From Hamiltosporidium magnivora (taxonomy: Eukaryota > Microsporidia > Dubosqiidae), in assembly GCA_004325065.1 (NCBI GenBank), contig PITI01000233.1, forward strand, positions 1 to 16,265: a stretch of 16,265 nucleotides of DNA. The letters are read 5' to 3'. A program made the translations under genes and the position numbers. Numbering within the stretch: position 1 is the first letter of the stretch; each line of letters begins with the position of its first letter. Shown here piece after piece: positions 1 to 9,366 of this stretch. The notes below the pieces were generated by a model. That model ran no database searches, was not told where the DNA came from, and saw only the letters and a list, made by a program, of their open reading frames with translations.

Positions 1-225
1 AAAGACTTGAAAGATATTGATTTAATTCGTGAAAACTACGTATAATATAGCAAAAAAATTATACAAGCATTTGATAATGGTATCTGACTCGAATCTCTAG
101 GTGCTTTTTTACATTTTTGTGATCTAGAATTTCCTAATTTGGTTGATATAGTTTCATATAGTCGTATTGAAGATTCAAAAATATGAAAGAAATTTAAGAA
201 AAATAAAAAAAATTATACACATTAA
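1..225 (+). pseudogene. Possible decayed 3' end of an unidentified gene
   Basis: Frame 1 reads from the first base to a TAA at 223-225 with three internal stops (TAA 43-45, TGA 85-87, TGA 184-186). The amino acids between the stops look like protein rather than A/T noise, for example DLEFPNLVDIVSYSRIED at about 121-174, with Asp, Glu, Pro, Ser and Arg codons and a basic KKFKKNKK tail. Two of the stops are TGA, but the intact ORFs in this window use TGG for Trp, so I do not infer a changed genetic code. I do not recognise the family. It could be the end of a gene that begins outside the window and has since decayed, or a chance run; the second is quite possible at this base composition. Confidence 0.2.
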
Positions 226-1827
226 AAATTCTGTAAATTGTTCAGAACTCTTTGTTATTATCAAATAAAGTTATTTTATTTCTTTAAAATTTCCTATTTA
301 GCCCTTTTACTCTTTTTATATGAGTTTTAATTTTCTTGGTATAGTTTTGTATATAGTATATTAAACGATTGAAAATTAGAAACAGTGGTTTCAATTATAA
401 GTCTTCTATTGGTAATTGTGTAAAAAATTTATCCATTTTTTGTAAATACTTTGTTTTGATAGTTTGAATAAAATCCCGTAATGTTCTATCATAATTCGAT
501 ATATATTGTATAGAATATATGAAACTCCTTTAATATTAAAAATAAGATTTTAAACTATATAATCTCTTCTGTTTTTAAATCAGTACCAATCCAATGAAAC
601 TAGAAGATAATACTCTTTGGTTATGTTTAACATTAAAATTTTTCTGTGTAATCATTTATTACAGCTATTCTAATTTCTTTGTTTAAAGCTCTAAATAATC
701 TTATTGGCTATTCGAAAATAATGAAGGATAAATTAAAATAATATAGTCGATCCTAGAAACCTACATGTGATAAATCGAATATTCCAAAATAAAACTATTA
801 TTTCATTAGCTTTAAAAAACTAATGTTGTTTAATTTTCTTCCTATAAATTTTTATCGATTATTTTTTTTATAGAGTTTATAATATACAGTATGAAGAAAT
901 TGATTGAAAATCAAGAAAAGACACATTGTTTTATATAAGTTAGAATCTTTTTTTAAATACATTATGATCATTAGACGATTTTATAATTAGGTTCAATCCG
1001 AAATCATGTATATTTTATGCAAGTTTTTTTACCGACTAAATCGTATTTTTTTTGAAAAATTTTCTATATAGTGTAGCTAGCAGAGTAAAATTCGAAAAAT
1101 ATTCAAAGCGATGAAATATATTATTTGAAAATACTTTCCAACTCACGAATAATTTTAAAATATGTTAGTAAAATATTTTGCATGTACCTAAGCTATGTTC
1201 CTGTAATTTTAGCGTGATAATTTTTTTTCATATCTATGATTTTCAATAGTCGTTATATAATGAAAAAATTATGTAAAAATTTAAATTCAAGAAAAATATT
1301 CAATATGTAAAGAACATTGCAAATACCGCAGTTGGCTGTAAATAATGTACTATGCTTATAAGTTTACATTTTGTTTTTTTTTTCTTCTAAGCTCTACTCT
1401 CAAATAGCTCTAAAATTTTTACTACAGTTGAATAAATATAAGCAAAATAGAGACCAGACACATAAAAGTGGAAAAGGAATATAAGAAGCAATTTATAAGC
1501 AGTATTTAATAAAACATAAAAAATTACAAATCCAAATCAGATAATAGGCCTTAAAAGCTCTGAGAATATAAAGTTTTTCTAAATTTATGTAGCGAAAACT
1601 TAATTAAACAAGCAAAATACACCGGAATATTGCCTAAGATAATTACATTTGAAATTTATATGATTTAAAAATAATTAAAAAGAATCTAGCTTAAAGAATA
1701 GATTATGATTAATGAAGATTTGAAATAAAATATCCCAAATATTTAAAACGCTTTGTGGCAATACAACTATTTTTTCTAAAATTCTTTTTTTTTTCGAAAA
1801 AACAGAAGGTGCTTTAGATATATTTAA
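226..1827. other. A/T-rich spacer, nothing recognised
   Basis: About 1.6 kb of very A/T-rich sequence with homopolymer runs (for example about ten T near 1374-1383). I see no long ORF, no tRNA-like fold and no repeat array in it. Confidence 0.6.
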
Positions 1828-2213
1828 TGTTCGAATGCGTACTTATATCTTGACCTTTTTTTACTGAAGAAAAACGCTGGTTTGTACTCAGTGGAAATAA
1901 AAGAATCCTTTGGGAGGTCTTTCTGCTTTAAATTTGTTATAAAATTTGAATTAGTAGCTTTTTAGCATAAAATGTCTTATGGATATAAAAGATTTCTAAA
2001 GTTGTTATATTCATTCTGCAAACAAGATAAGGATCGTCAAAAAGCGATTTTAAACAAATTATTTGATATGCGGAAGTTAATCCTGGCAAATCATTTTTGT
2101 TATCATATCTGCATTCAATAAGGCCTGGTGTAAGAAATACATTTAAAAAGCCAAAGAAAACATATAAAAAAATAAATGTTACTATTCAGGTTTCTTTAAG
2201 ACAAATTACATAT
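1828..2213 (+). pseudogene. Possible decayed coding segment, unidentified
   Basis: Two overlapping open runs lie here. The first, from 1828 to 2118, is interrupted once by TAG at 1963-1965 and includes ATG 1972 followed by SYGYKRFLKLLYSFCKQDKD. The second, from 2067 to 2213 in another frame, reads like a continuation (NPGKSFLLSYLHSIRPGVRN, then KKPKKTYKKINVTIQVSLRQ) before TGA at 2214-2216. Base composition is less extreme than in the flanks. One nonsense change and one frameshift would explain the layout. I do not recognise the product. Runs of this length occur by chance in A/T-rich DNA, so this is only a candidate. Confidence 0.17.
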
Positions 2214-4876
2214 TGATTACGTTTTTAGAATAGAAAATATCCCCGAGCGTCTAAACGCTTGAATACAATATATTATTATAATTTGAAAGCAAAGTAAAAA
2301 GTACATAAAGTTTTTTATATCTAAAAGTTCAAATTCAAAAAGTTTTTAGTACTCTGTCGGAAGTATTTTATTTGCAAATAAATATAATTCCGTAATGAAA
2401 TATTTTTTATGGTACAAAATTATTCTTTTCTAAGCTTCATATGTATTAAATTTTCAAGTCTATAATTAAAGAAAGTTTTATTCTTCTACTTTTTAACAGA
2501 AATTCATAGTATTCTTATATTTAAATTCTTCTCAGGATATCTCTATGTTCCAGTTGATTTTAGACTTATGATGCAAATCGTTCAGATGTATCGATCTTAA
2601 TCTGGGTATGTTATGTCTAGAAGTTTTTTATTAAAATAGGGCCATATTTAATTTAAAAATTATTTCAAAATTTATTCAAAAAGCAAAAAAGCAAGTTTTG
2701 TGAATATTTTAAAGTTTAAAAGGCTTAATTGAATTACTTGGCCTACCTAAAGAACAGTATTATCATTTTAATCGTCGTAAATGTATTTGTTGTATATGAT
2801 GCTGTCTATTGTAGCGTGACATATTACAATCTTCTTATGCATATTATAATGAATTCGTAAATAATTTTATATATGATCTATATTTTACAAAAAATATAGA
2901 GCAACTCAAATATTTTATTATAAAATTACAAAAGAAAGATTAAATCTTATAATTAGAAGCTAGGGGCTCTAGTTACCAATTTAAAGTATAACATTTAATA
3001 AAATATTAAAAACAGACTTTTATAAGTCGTCGTGTAAATATTTTTTTTATATTCGTTTTTATTTTGTTACCTGCAAAACCTGAATTAGCCTATATATTCA
3101 TGCTGACTCGTTTAATTTTTCTTGCAAACCTTGATAGAATGTTGTCTAATAAAAAAAAATTCATACTATAAGAGCAAAGAACAGTTAGAATTACAATTTC
3201 TGAAAAAATAGAAAAAAATTACAATGAACATGAGTATTACAGTTATCGTTTAAATATTTATTCAAGTAAAAAATTTTTTCGCAAGAAAAACTTCTACCTT
3301 GTTTCAAATAAATTGTCTCAATTAAATTGCAGTATGGTTTTTCGAATCTAGAACTGGTCTGTATCAGGAAATAAAATTTGCCTTTGAAGGAAAATATAAT
3401 GTACATGCAAACACAGCGCTCAAATAGAATTGCGTGCAATATTTTTGAAAATCTTTAAAGGGAATTCAATACCATCTGCACCCTAACTCCTGATCGATCA
3501 CATCAAATTACCCGCATCCTGTAATATTCGTTACGAAAAATCTTTTTTTATCATGTTCATTTTAAATCTATAATCTTTATATATTTTCTAATATCTGTAT
3601 TGGCTCTTTCTTTTCCGTAAGCTTTTCACATGTGTATATATAGTAAGAGCCGATTGCATTTGATATATTTTCTTTTCGATAAAAAAACAACTGCATTTGA
3701 TAGAAAGAAAGTAAAAAAAAATTTGCAAAAATAATTTGTTTCATTTATTGACTCTTTTTAAATTTATGTTTTCAAATATTTCATTCTTTTATTGTCTAAA
3801 ACTTGTGTGTAATGAAATAAAATAACATACATCCATTCTGGTCGGAATTATGATCAGCAACTAAAGCTTCAAATGTTTTTCTTCCGATCTTCCTAAATTC
3901 AAAGATAAATAAGAATATGGATATATTATATGGATTAAGAATAGTACAGAAGTGTTTTTTTATTTAAAATTTGTTAGTCCTAAAAGTTGCTAAAACTCTT
4001 TTTAATGAAAAGAAATGATTGGATTGTGATGAATTTCTTATAGCAGAATGGTTGGCTCTGTAAATATAGCCTCAGATGTTTTTATCTATAGGGTTTTAAA
4101 TTCTTTGTTTTTTCTATATTTTTCCAGGGGGAATATTTTTTTTCTTTTAAATAGAACAAAAGAATTTGGTTCTACTGATGAAACATAGCGCGTGGCAAAA
4201 AACGATTTATATAAAGTCAGTAAATAAAAGATCCATTCATATCGAAAATATAACAGCGGGGTAAATTTATACTGATTTCATAATGAAGAGTGAAATTTCA
4301 TGTTTTTAACTCCTGATTCTAATTATAAAATCTATATTTTTTTATTTGGGATTCTAAAACCAGCATGAAAATTTACATTAAACAAACACCATTTAAATTA
4401 CTTTCTGTATTAAATTTTTTACGTAGGTTCTTTAACATGTAAATTTGTGCAAAATGATTTCCTTACACCTGCTTAAATCAATTAAAAGACGTAATTTATT
4501 TTTCCTTTCACAATTTCTTTATTTTAAATTATATTACAGATTTTCGAGACATCTTATATTTAATAGTGACTCTAAAAAGCATATTTTTTATATATTTTTT
4601 TCGAATAAAAATAGTACGGAAATTTCTTAAATTAATATTAATCGATCTTGAAAATATAATCCAAGAATTAAAACTAAATAATAATTTTTCTGATTATAAT
4701 AATAAATAAGATGTATATAAATGTCAAATTACTAATTTTACCATATATGTAATTTTTGGATGACTATAATACATTTTATTTTCATCTATATACATGGTTC
4801 TTAAATCAAAGGATCTTTTATATTAAATTTTTTATTTTTAACAAATACTTTTCAATCTTGAAGTAAATTTCAGAAT
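2214..4876. other. A/T-rich spacer, no supported gene
   Basis: About 2.7 kb without a gene I can support. Short open frames exist (minus strand 3191-3439, plus strand 4445-4630), but neither begins with ATG and their Phe/Ile/Tyr/Leu-rich composition is what A/T-rich noise gives. A slightly more GC-rich patch lies at about 3470-3530 but shows no recognisable gene or RNA. Confidence 0.5.
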
Positions 4877-5463
4877 ATGGAAAGTAATAACGCCGAATTA
4901 TATGAATTCGTAAAAAAAATAAAAGATTCGGCAAAAAAAGGGAATTATAAAAAGCGAAAAAAAAACTGTTTGCTTCTAATATACATGTTTCAAAACTGCT
5001 AAATTGGTCGAAATTCGATGAATTAGATTTTTTTACAAGGTAAAAGGTAATTTATAGAAAGCGTGAACAGTATAAATATAAAACTTATATATAAATTGAA
5101 GTTGACACACAAATTTTTGATTGAAGTAAAAAACATTTACTTTGGTATACTTAGAATTTCCTTTGAGCCAATTCAAAATAATTTTTAGAAAATTAAGCTA
5201 AAAAGCATTTATGCTACATATAATTATAGATAATCTAGAAATATTATAAAAAAATAATTTAAGAATTAGAATAATACTCACAACACGAGAACATTGGTGG
5301 TGAAAATTTAAAGCTCAATTTACTGGGATATTAAACGTAATTCCCAGATGTTAAAGTTCTGGAAGATAATTTTCTATCCACTCTTCTCTATCTCTACATT
5401 ACCGAAGATGAGAAAAGGGGTATGAATTATATAGTTCTAGAAATTTCTAAAACGCTTAAATTG
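4877..5463 (+). pseudogene. Decayed protein-coding gene just upstream of the LINE
   Basis: An ATG at 4877 opens a frame with clearly coding-like usage, beginning MESNNAELYEFVKKIKDSAK and followed by a Lys/Arg-rich run. A run of nine A (4957-4965) then separates it from the next frame, which continues as LFASNIHVSKLLNWSKFDEL and stops at TAA 5041-5043. Loss of one A would explain the shift. The same frame reappears as protein-like text at 5275-5463, with stops at 5332, 5338 and 5464; its longest clean part is 41 codons at 5341-5463 (for example FPDVKVLEDNFLSTLLYLYI). The middle (5044-5274) is heavily broken. I do not recognise the family. It ends about 60 bp before LINE ORF1, so part of it may instead belong to the LINE 5' UTR. 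The first 55 codons are the best supported. Confidence 0.3.
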
Positions 5464-5488
5464 TAGTTTATAAAATTTCTAGAAATTC
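5435..5488. promoter_or_regulatory. Heat-shock-element-like sites upstream of LINE ORF1
   Basis: Positions 5435-5447 read TTC-TA-GAA-AT-TTC, a perfect three-unit TTCnnGAAnnTTC heat-shock element pattern. A second copy of the 11-mer TTCTAGAAATT follows at 5477-5487 inside a 14-nt palindrome (5474-5487), giving two TTCnnGAA pairs 42 bp apart. They lie about 37-90 bp before the ORF1 ATG, where a promoter would be expected. Binding by HSF is inference. The element's true 5' boundary is unknown, so these sites may belong to the older flanking sequence. Confidence 0.3.
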
Positions 5489-5515
5489 GGTAATTATTTA
5501 AACGAAAATTTTTCT

Positions 5516-5523
5516 TTCCCATC
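5516..5523 (+). promoter_or_regulatory. CCC triplet immediately upstream of ORF1 start
   Basis: The sequence TTTCCCATC directly precedes the ATG at 5524. A CCC (or GGG-like) triplet a few bases before the start codon is a known feature of many microsporidian genes and may be part of a minimal promoter or very short 5' UTR. This supports the chosen start and hints at the host lineage, but a single triplet is weak evidence. Confidence 0.25.
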
Positions 5524-6579
5524 ATGGCTATTTCAAACTTTTACAGCTCAAATAGAATTCTTAGAAAACGAGGAAGACCACGGCTAGTGGTTAAGATACG
5601 AGAGCCAAATGAAGAAACTGTACCAACGAGACCAAAAGTACGCATAAAGATACCTACAATATGCTGTGTTTGTAAGAAGCCGATTTCTGCTCCACTTACT
5701 AAATTTGAAAAAAAAGAAAGGACCCAATGGTATTGCGATGAATGCAAAAACGCAATAATAAAAGAGGGTCCTAAAGGTATAAATACGTATGAAGAACTGA
5801 ATAAAAAGCAAAAAAATGAGACAGTTGGACTTCAAAAGGCATTAAATCAACTAATAGAAACAAAAACGAAATCTATCTACGATGAATCTTATCATCAATC
5901 TATGCTAAGAATTGAGAAGGAGATAAACAAGCTGAAAGTATTAAATAATATTGTGCACAAGAAAATCCCAATAGCCATGAACGTAAATGAAACTAAAGTG
6001 CATATTAAAGATCATAAACCGAAAACTGTAGACAAACCAAGACAACATCCTACAAACCATAGGCCGTTCTCTAAACTTTCACATGAACAAATATTACAAG
6101 TACTGGATGGGAAATCCCCATTCACACCGTCAAGATACATTTTTATTTACATTAACAATATTAAAGTCAATAAAATAAAATTCTACAAACTTGCGATAGA
6201 GTCTCTATCCGAAGGAACAGGTCGATATATTATCAACATGGATTTCATAAACGATGAAACTGCTGAAATTATCTGCCGAGAAGACAAAAAAGAAATAATA
6301 AACGAAGCATTTATCAAACTTTCTAGTAATTCATTAAGTAGATCACCAGAAATTGACGATAATGGAACTTTACACATCTGCATGCTTTTTGAAAGAATGA
6401 GAAAGATAATCAACAGAAGTACAAACACAAATTTAAAACTAAGACAATTAGCAGTAAGTATTCTATATACAAAGAGATCTGAACTGCTCGACGTGTTAAA
6501 AAGTGTTAACATTGAGGCCAACGATGTTAATATGGAACCACGATCGGGATCTCTCAGTGATAACCATATAAATGGTTAG
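5524..6579 (+). CDS. LINE ORF1 protein: AT-hook, zinc motif, RRM-like segment
   Basis: A 351-residue protein in the position of a LINE ORF1, which normally coats the element RNA and chaperones reverse transcription. Visible in order: an AT-hook-like motif RKRGRPRL at residues 14-21 (minor-groove DNA binding); a zinc-binding pattern C47-x2-C50 ... C71-x2-C74, with an extra C48; a Lys/Glu-rich, probably helical region at about 90-165; and a segment at about 203-272 (starting RYIFIYINNI) whose strand/helix order and RNP2-like IYINNI suggest an RRM-type RNA-binding fold. From memory it resembles an RNA-binding segment next to reverse transcriptases in some early-diverging fungal elements, which I cannot test here. 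The ATG at 5524 has CCC just before it and is the first in frame. The stop overlaps ORF2 by 8 nt. No frameshifts or internal stops. Confidence 0.85.
   Translation: MAISNFYSSNRILRKRGRPRLVVKIREPNEETVPTRPKVRIKIPTICCVCKKPISAPLTKFEKKERTQWYCDECKNAIIKEGPKGINTYEELNKKQKNETVGLQKALNQLIETKTKSIYDESYHQSMLRIEKEINKLKVLNNIVHKKIPIAMNVNETKVHIKDHKPKTVDKPRQHPTNHRPFSKLSHEQILQVLDGKSPFTPSRYIFIYINNIKVNKIKFYKLAIESLSEGTGRYIINMDFINDETAEIICREDKKEIINEAFIKLSSNSLSRSPEIDDNGTLHICMLFERMRKIINRSTNTNLKLRQLAVSILYTKRSELLDVLKSVNIEANDVNMEPRSGSLSDNHING
6569..6579 (+). promoter_or_regulatory. Stop/start overlap coupling ORF1 and ORF2
   Basis: The junction reads TAA-ATG-GT-TAG. In the ORF2 frame TAA (6569-6571) directly precedes ATG (6572-6574); in the ORF1 frame the stop TAG is 6577-6579. 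Ribosomes finishing ORF1 terminate 3-5 nt past the ORF2 start, a layout compatible with termination-reinitiation, as shown for some two-ORF LINEs such as SART1. A frameshift fusion is practically excluded because the ORF2 frame is closed immediately upstream. Confidence 0.6.
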
Positions 6580-9316
6580 AACAACTGGATTTATAAACGT
6601 GGGCGGTTTATCAAACTTGAAAATAGAAAAAATAAATGAAATTCTTATAAAACACAAACCCGATATACTATGCATTGCTGAGACATGGAGGAATAATATT
6701 TTTCCGCTACACAATGATTATAGAATAGTGGCCGTTAAGTCAGCCATAGAGGTTACGAACAGATACGCAAAAAAGGAGGGAATGATAATTATATCTAAAA
6801 AACATATGGAAGTAAGAAAACTTGAAAACATTACGACGGCAGGCCTCTGCATTAAACACGATCAGACAATACTGGTCTTTATTTATAGAGAACATTCAAG
6901 CTCTGAAGAAAAAATATTAAACGAAGAACTTAGTTCATACACAGATGCAAATATTATCTGCATTGGCGATTATAACTTGGAACAAAGAGCAAATCTAGAA
7001 CAAGACGTGCTGAATAACCATGCTAAGTACGGCTTAGCAGAGGTAAACTTGCACACGAAAACTTTTATACATAACGAAAAAAGCTCTACCCCAGATAAAG
7101 TTTTCGCCAATTGCCCAGTCATTACGGATATAAAAACTATAGAAAACATAAATCATAAGCTAATAGTAGCACTTCTTCCAAAGGCACAGAAATGTGAGCC
7201 TCCTAAATACAAAATAAACTTGATTAAAAATTCTGATATAAGAAATATGATAACAAAGAAAATAGAACAATATACGGAAAGGTCTATAAATATCTTAAAA
7301 TTTCTAAACGTTAACAATAAATGCTTACTACTACATTCCATACTTATCAAGAGTATGCGAAGAATTGAACGTCGAGAAAGACTTCATGACCGTTCAAATC
7401 CTATTATTCAACATGTAAGAAAGCTGCGCGATAAAGCAAGGAAAACAAATGCGAAAGAATATGATGAACTTAGACGCGAGGTAAAAAAGCTTGCTAAACG
7501 ATTTGATAACTCAAGCCTACCACGAACAAACTTAAGATACACAAGCTTACAAGCTTCTGAATTGGAAAAGGTTATCTTATTCAATGGCAAGACTGAACGA
7601 AAGCATACTAAAAATATAAGAGAATTACTAGATAGTTTTATCTTAGACGGAAATATAAAAGAAACAGAGAAAACTATAAAAGAAATTAAAAATTTCTACG
7701 GAAAAACCAATATGAAACACAATTACAACCAACAAGACATGATTACAAGCTTCACACTGGCAGAAGTTTCTGCTATGATTAAAAATCTGAAATCGGGAAA
7801 GTCGGGTGGGATTACAGGAATCAGAAATGAATTTCTTAAAATATGCCCAGAAAACTTTATAAATGAACTTACGAATCTATATAATGCAATATTAGATACA
7901 CAACAAATCCCCGACTCTTGGAAAAGGCATAAAATCAAGCCCATTCCGAAGGATAAAGATAATTTCAGACCAATCGCCTTAATTGAACAAACGAGAAAGC
8001 TTTTTGAGAAGCTATTATTGACAAAGATAGACATAAAGTTGCATAGACAGCAAACAGGTTTCAGAGCAAAACATTCCACTATTAATCACGCACTTGCATT
8101 AGATACAATTCTAAGACACGGAAACGGAAAATATATTTGTGTAACACTAGACATAAAGAAAGCGTATGACAGTGTCTTTAGAAAAAACTTGTATAAGAAA
8201 CTTCTGAGACAACAAAACTTTTCGATCAAAGATACCACATTGATTGCAAACTTGATAGAAAACAACAGCTATACTATATGTCAGAAAAATACTGGTAATA
8301 TAAAATTTAAAACGGCTGCCTTGGGTCTACCTCAGGGAAGTATTATCTCTCCTATACTATTTAATATCTTTATAAACGACATTATTTCTTATATTCCAAA
8401 AAAATATAGATACCACATTTTCTTATACGCGGATGATATAGTCATCTACTCGACATGCATGGTGGCTCTAAATACCATAATTGACGGACTTTGCAAACAT
8501 GCGGCACACAATAGATATTTATTTAATCCCAAAAAATGTTTCTATAATGCAACGAAAGATTTGAACATATTTATATATGGAAAGAAAATTGAAAAACAGA
8601 ATCCGCTTAAATATCTCGGGTTTTATTTTAATAACCGCTGTGCCGATACAAACGAGACTTTAAAGACCATACGGAAAAAATCTATAAAGGCTGCGGTTAT
8701 TACAAACAGAGCATTTAAAAGATCAGAATTTAATTCCTTTCATAACTTACCACAACTAAAGCTACGTGCATATAACATGTACGTTCGTCCACATATAGAT
8801 TACCACGCTGTACTCTTAGGATGCAATACAACTTTTAACACTGCGGCAGACCGGATACAAAAAGGTGTTATTAAATTTATGTACAATATATACTACCGAA
8901 CCCCTTCCAAGATTATCTATGCGCTATTCCCGATAGAATCAATTCCCCAGAGAGTTGAAAGACTAAGATATAGTCTTGGCGAGAGAATACTACAAATGAA
9001 AAAGACGATAATAAGATTTGCCTTTCTTAGACTATTCAGTAAGAACATCAGAAATATCAAGAACGGAATTAAAACAATTAGAAAAAAATTTCCTAATATG
9101 GACGCTAAAGAAAGATTTAAGAAACTGAACAAAGAAAATCTTAGGGTTAATTTTACTATTTTCCAAGAAATTGAACTTTTAAAAAAGTATAATTTTCAAA
9201 ATAGCAACAAAGCCAATTTTGAAAGAATAACAAGAATCTTGAGTCCATTTAGAAAAGAAAAAGAAATTTCAGAAATTTTAAACTTATTTCAAATGGCAAA
9301 TATTGCCCGCCCATAG
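6572..9316 (+). CDS. LINE ORF2: APE endonuclease and reverse transcriptase
   Basis: A 914-residue polyprotein that nicks the chromosome and primes cDNA synthesis on the element RNA. The APE-type endonuclease spans about residues 3-205: N9 in FINVGGL, E37 in AETW, Y105, D133 and N135 in GDYN, D175 in TPDKVF and H195. The usual Asp before that His is Asn194. A basic linker (about 205-385) leads to the reverse transcriptase at about 389-690: FRPIALIEQTRKLFEKLL near 465, QTGFRAKHST near 494, LDIKKAYDSV with D527, GLPQGS at 585-590, YADD at 619-622 (D621, D622), YLGF at 681. A basic thumb/C-terminal region follows; I see no RNase H and no CCHC knuckle. The start is the ATG inside ATGGTTAG overlapping the ORF1 stop; a TAA directly before it closes the frame upstream, so no earlier start exists. 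Length is typical of APE LINEs and the frame is intact. Confidence 0.95.
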   Translation: MVRTTGFINVGGLSNLKIEKINEILIKHKPDILCIAETWRNNIFPLHNDYRIVAVKSAIEVTNRYAKKEGMIIISKKHMEVRKLENITTAGLCIKHDQTILVFIYREHSSSEEKILNEELSSYTDANIICIGDYNLEQRANLEQDVLNNHAKYGLAEVNLHTKTFIHNEKSSTPDKVFANCPVITDIKTIENINHKLIVALLPKAQKCEPPKYKINLIKNSDIRNMITKKIEQYTERSINILKFLNVNNKCLLLHSILIKSMRRIERRERLHDRSNPIIQHVRKLRDKARKTNAKEYDELRREVKKLAKRFDNSSLPRTNLRYTSLQASELEKVILFNGKTERKHTKNIRELLDSFILDGNIKETEKTIKEIKNFYGKTNMKHNYNQQDMITSFTLAEVSAMIKNLKSGKSGGITGIRNEFLKICPENFINELTNLYNAILDTQQIPDSWKRHKIKPIPKDKDNFRPIALIEQTRKLFEKLLLTKIDIKLHRQQTGFRAKHSTINHALALDTILRHGNGKYICVTLDIKKAYDSVFRKNLYKKLLRQQNFSIKDTTLIANLIENNSYTICQKNTGNIKFKTAALGLPQGSIISPILFNIFINDIISYIPKKYRYHIFLYADDIVIYSTCMVALNTIIDGLCKHAAHNRYLFNPKKCFYNATKDLNIFIYGKKIEKQNPLKYLGFYFNNRCADTNETLKTIRKKSIKAAVITNRAFKRSEFNSFHNLPQLKLRAYNMYVRPHIDYHAVLLGCNTTFNTAADRIQKGVIKFMYNIYYRTPSKIIYALFPIESIPQRVERLRYSLGERILQMKKTIIRFAFLRLFSKNIRNIKNGIKTIRKKFPNMDAKERFKKLNKENLRVNFTIFQEIELLKKYNFQNSNKANFERITRILSPFRKEKEISEILNLFQMANIARP

Positions 9317-9324
9317 TACTACCC

Positions 9325-9346
9325 CACAGCTTTTGGCCAAGTTGTG
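9325..9346 (+). promoter_or_regulatory. LINE 3' UTR stem-loop
   Basis: CACAGCTT (9325-9332) pairs with AAGTTGTG (9339-9346) over 8 bp with one G-U pair, around the loop TTGGCC. It lies just after the ORF2 stop and about 20 nt before the A-tract. Many LINE reverse transcriptases recognise a 3' stem-loop in their own RNA to start target-primed synthesis, so this is a good candidate for that signal. The pairing is seen; the role is inferred. Confidence 0.45.
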
Positions 9347-9366
9347 AGAAACGTTAAAGCAAACTT

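Noticed and set aside
1..225. TGA read as tryptophan (alternative genetic code)
   Set aside because: A TAA also interrupts the same frame, and the intact LINE uses TGG for Trp with no internal TGA.
1966..2213. Resemblance to the C-terminal half of ribosomal protein uS7 (SIRPGV..., KKTY..INVTIQV)
   Set aside because: Matches are few, need a frame change, and lack the conserved TYQVP core; not strong enough to name a gene or a mitochondrial insertion.
3191..3439. 82-codon minus-strand open frame
   Set aside because: It starts at TTG, not ATG, and no domain or signal is visible. Frames of this length are expected by chance in this A/T-rich DNA.
4175..4200. CTGATGA resembling a hammerhead ribozyme core
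   Set aside because: No stem II/GAAA/stem III arrangement follows.
4445..4630. 61-codon plus-strand open frame
   Set aside because: Starts at TTG; Phe/Leu/Ser/Tyr-rich translation typical of noise; no recognisable motif.
5270..5280. ATACTCA shared with the sequence after the LINE poly(A) (9413-9419) as a target-site duplication
   Set aside because: Only 7 nt match and the neighbouring bases differ; no convincing duplication was found for the element.
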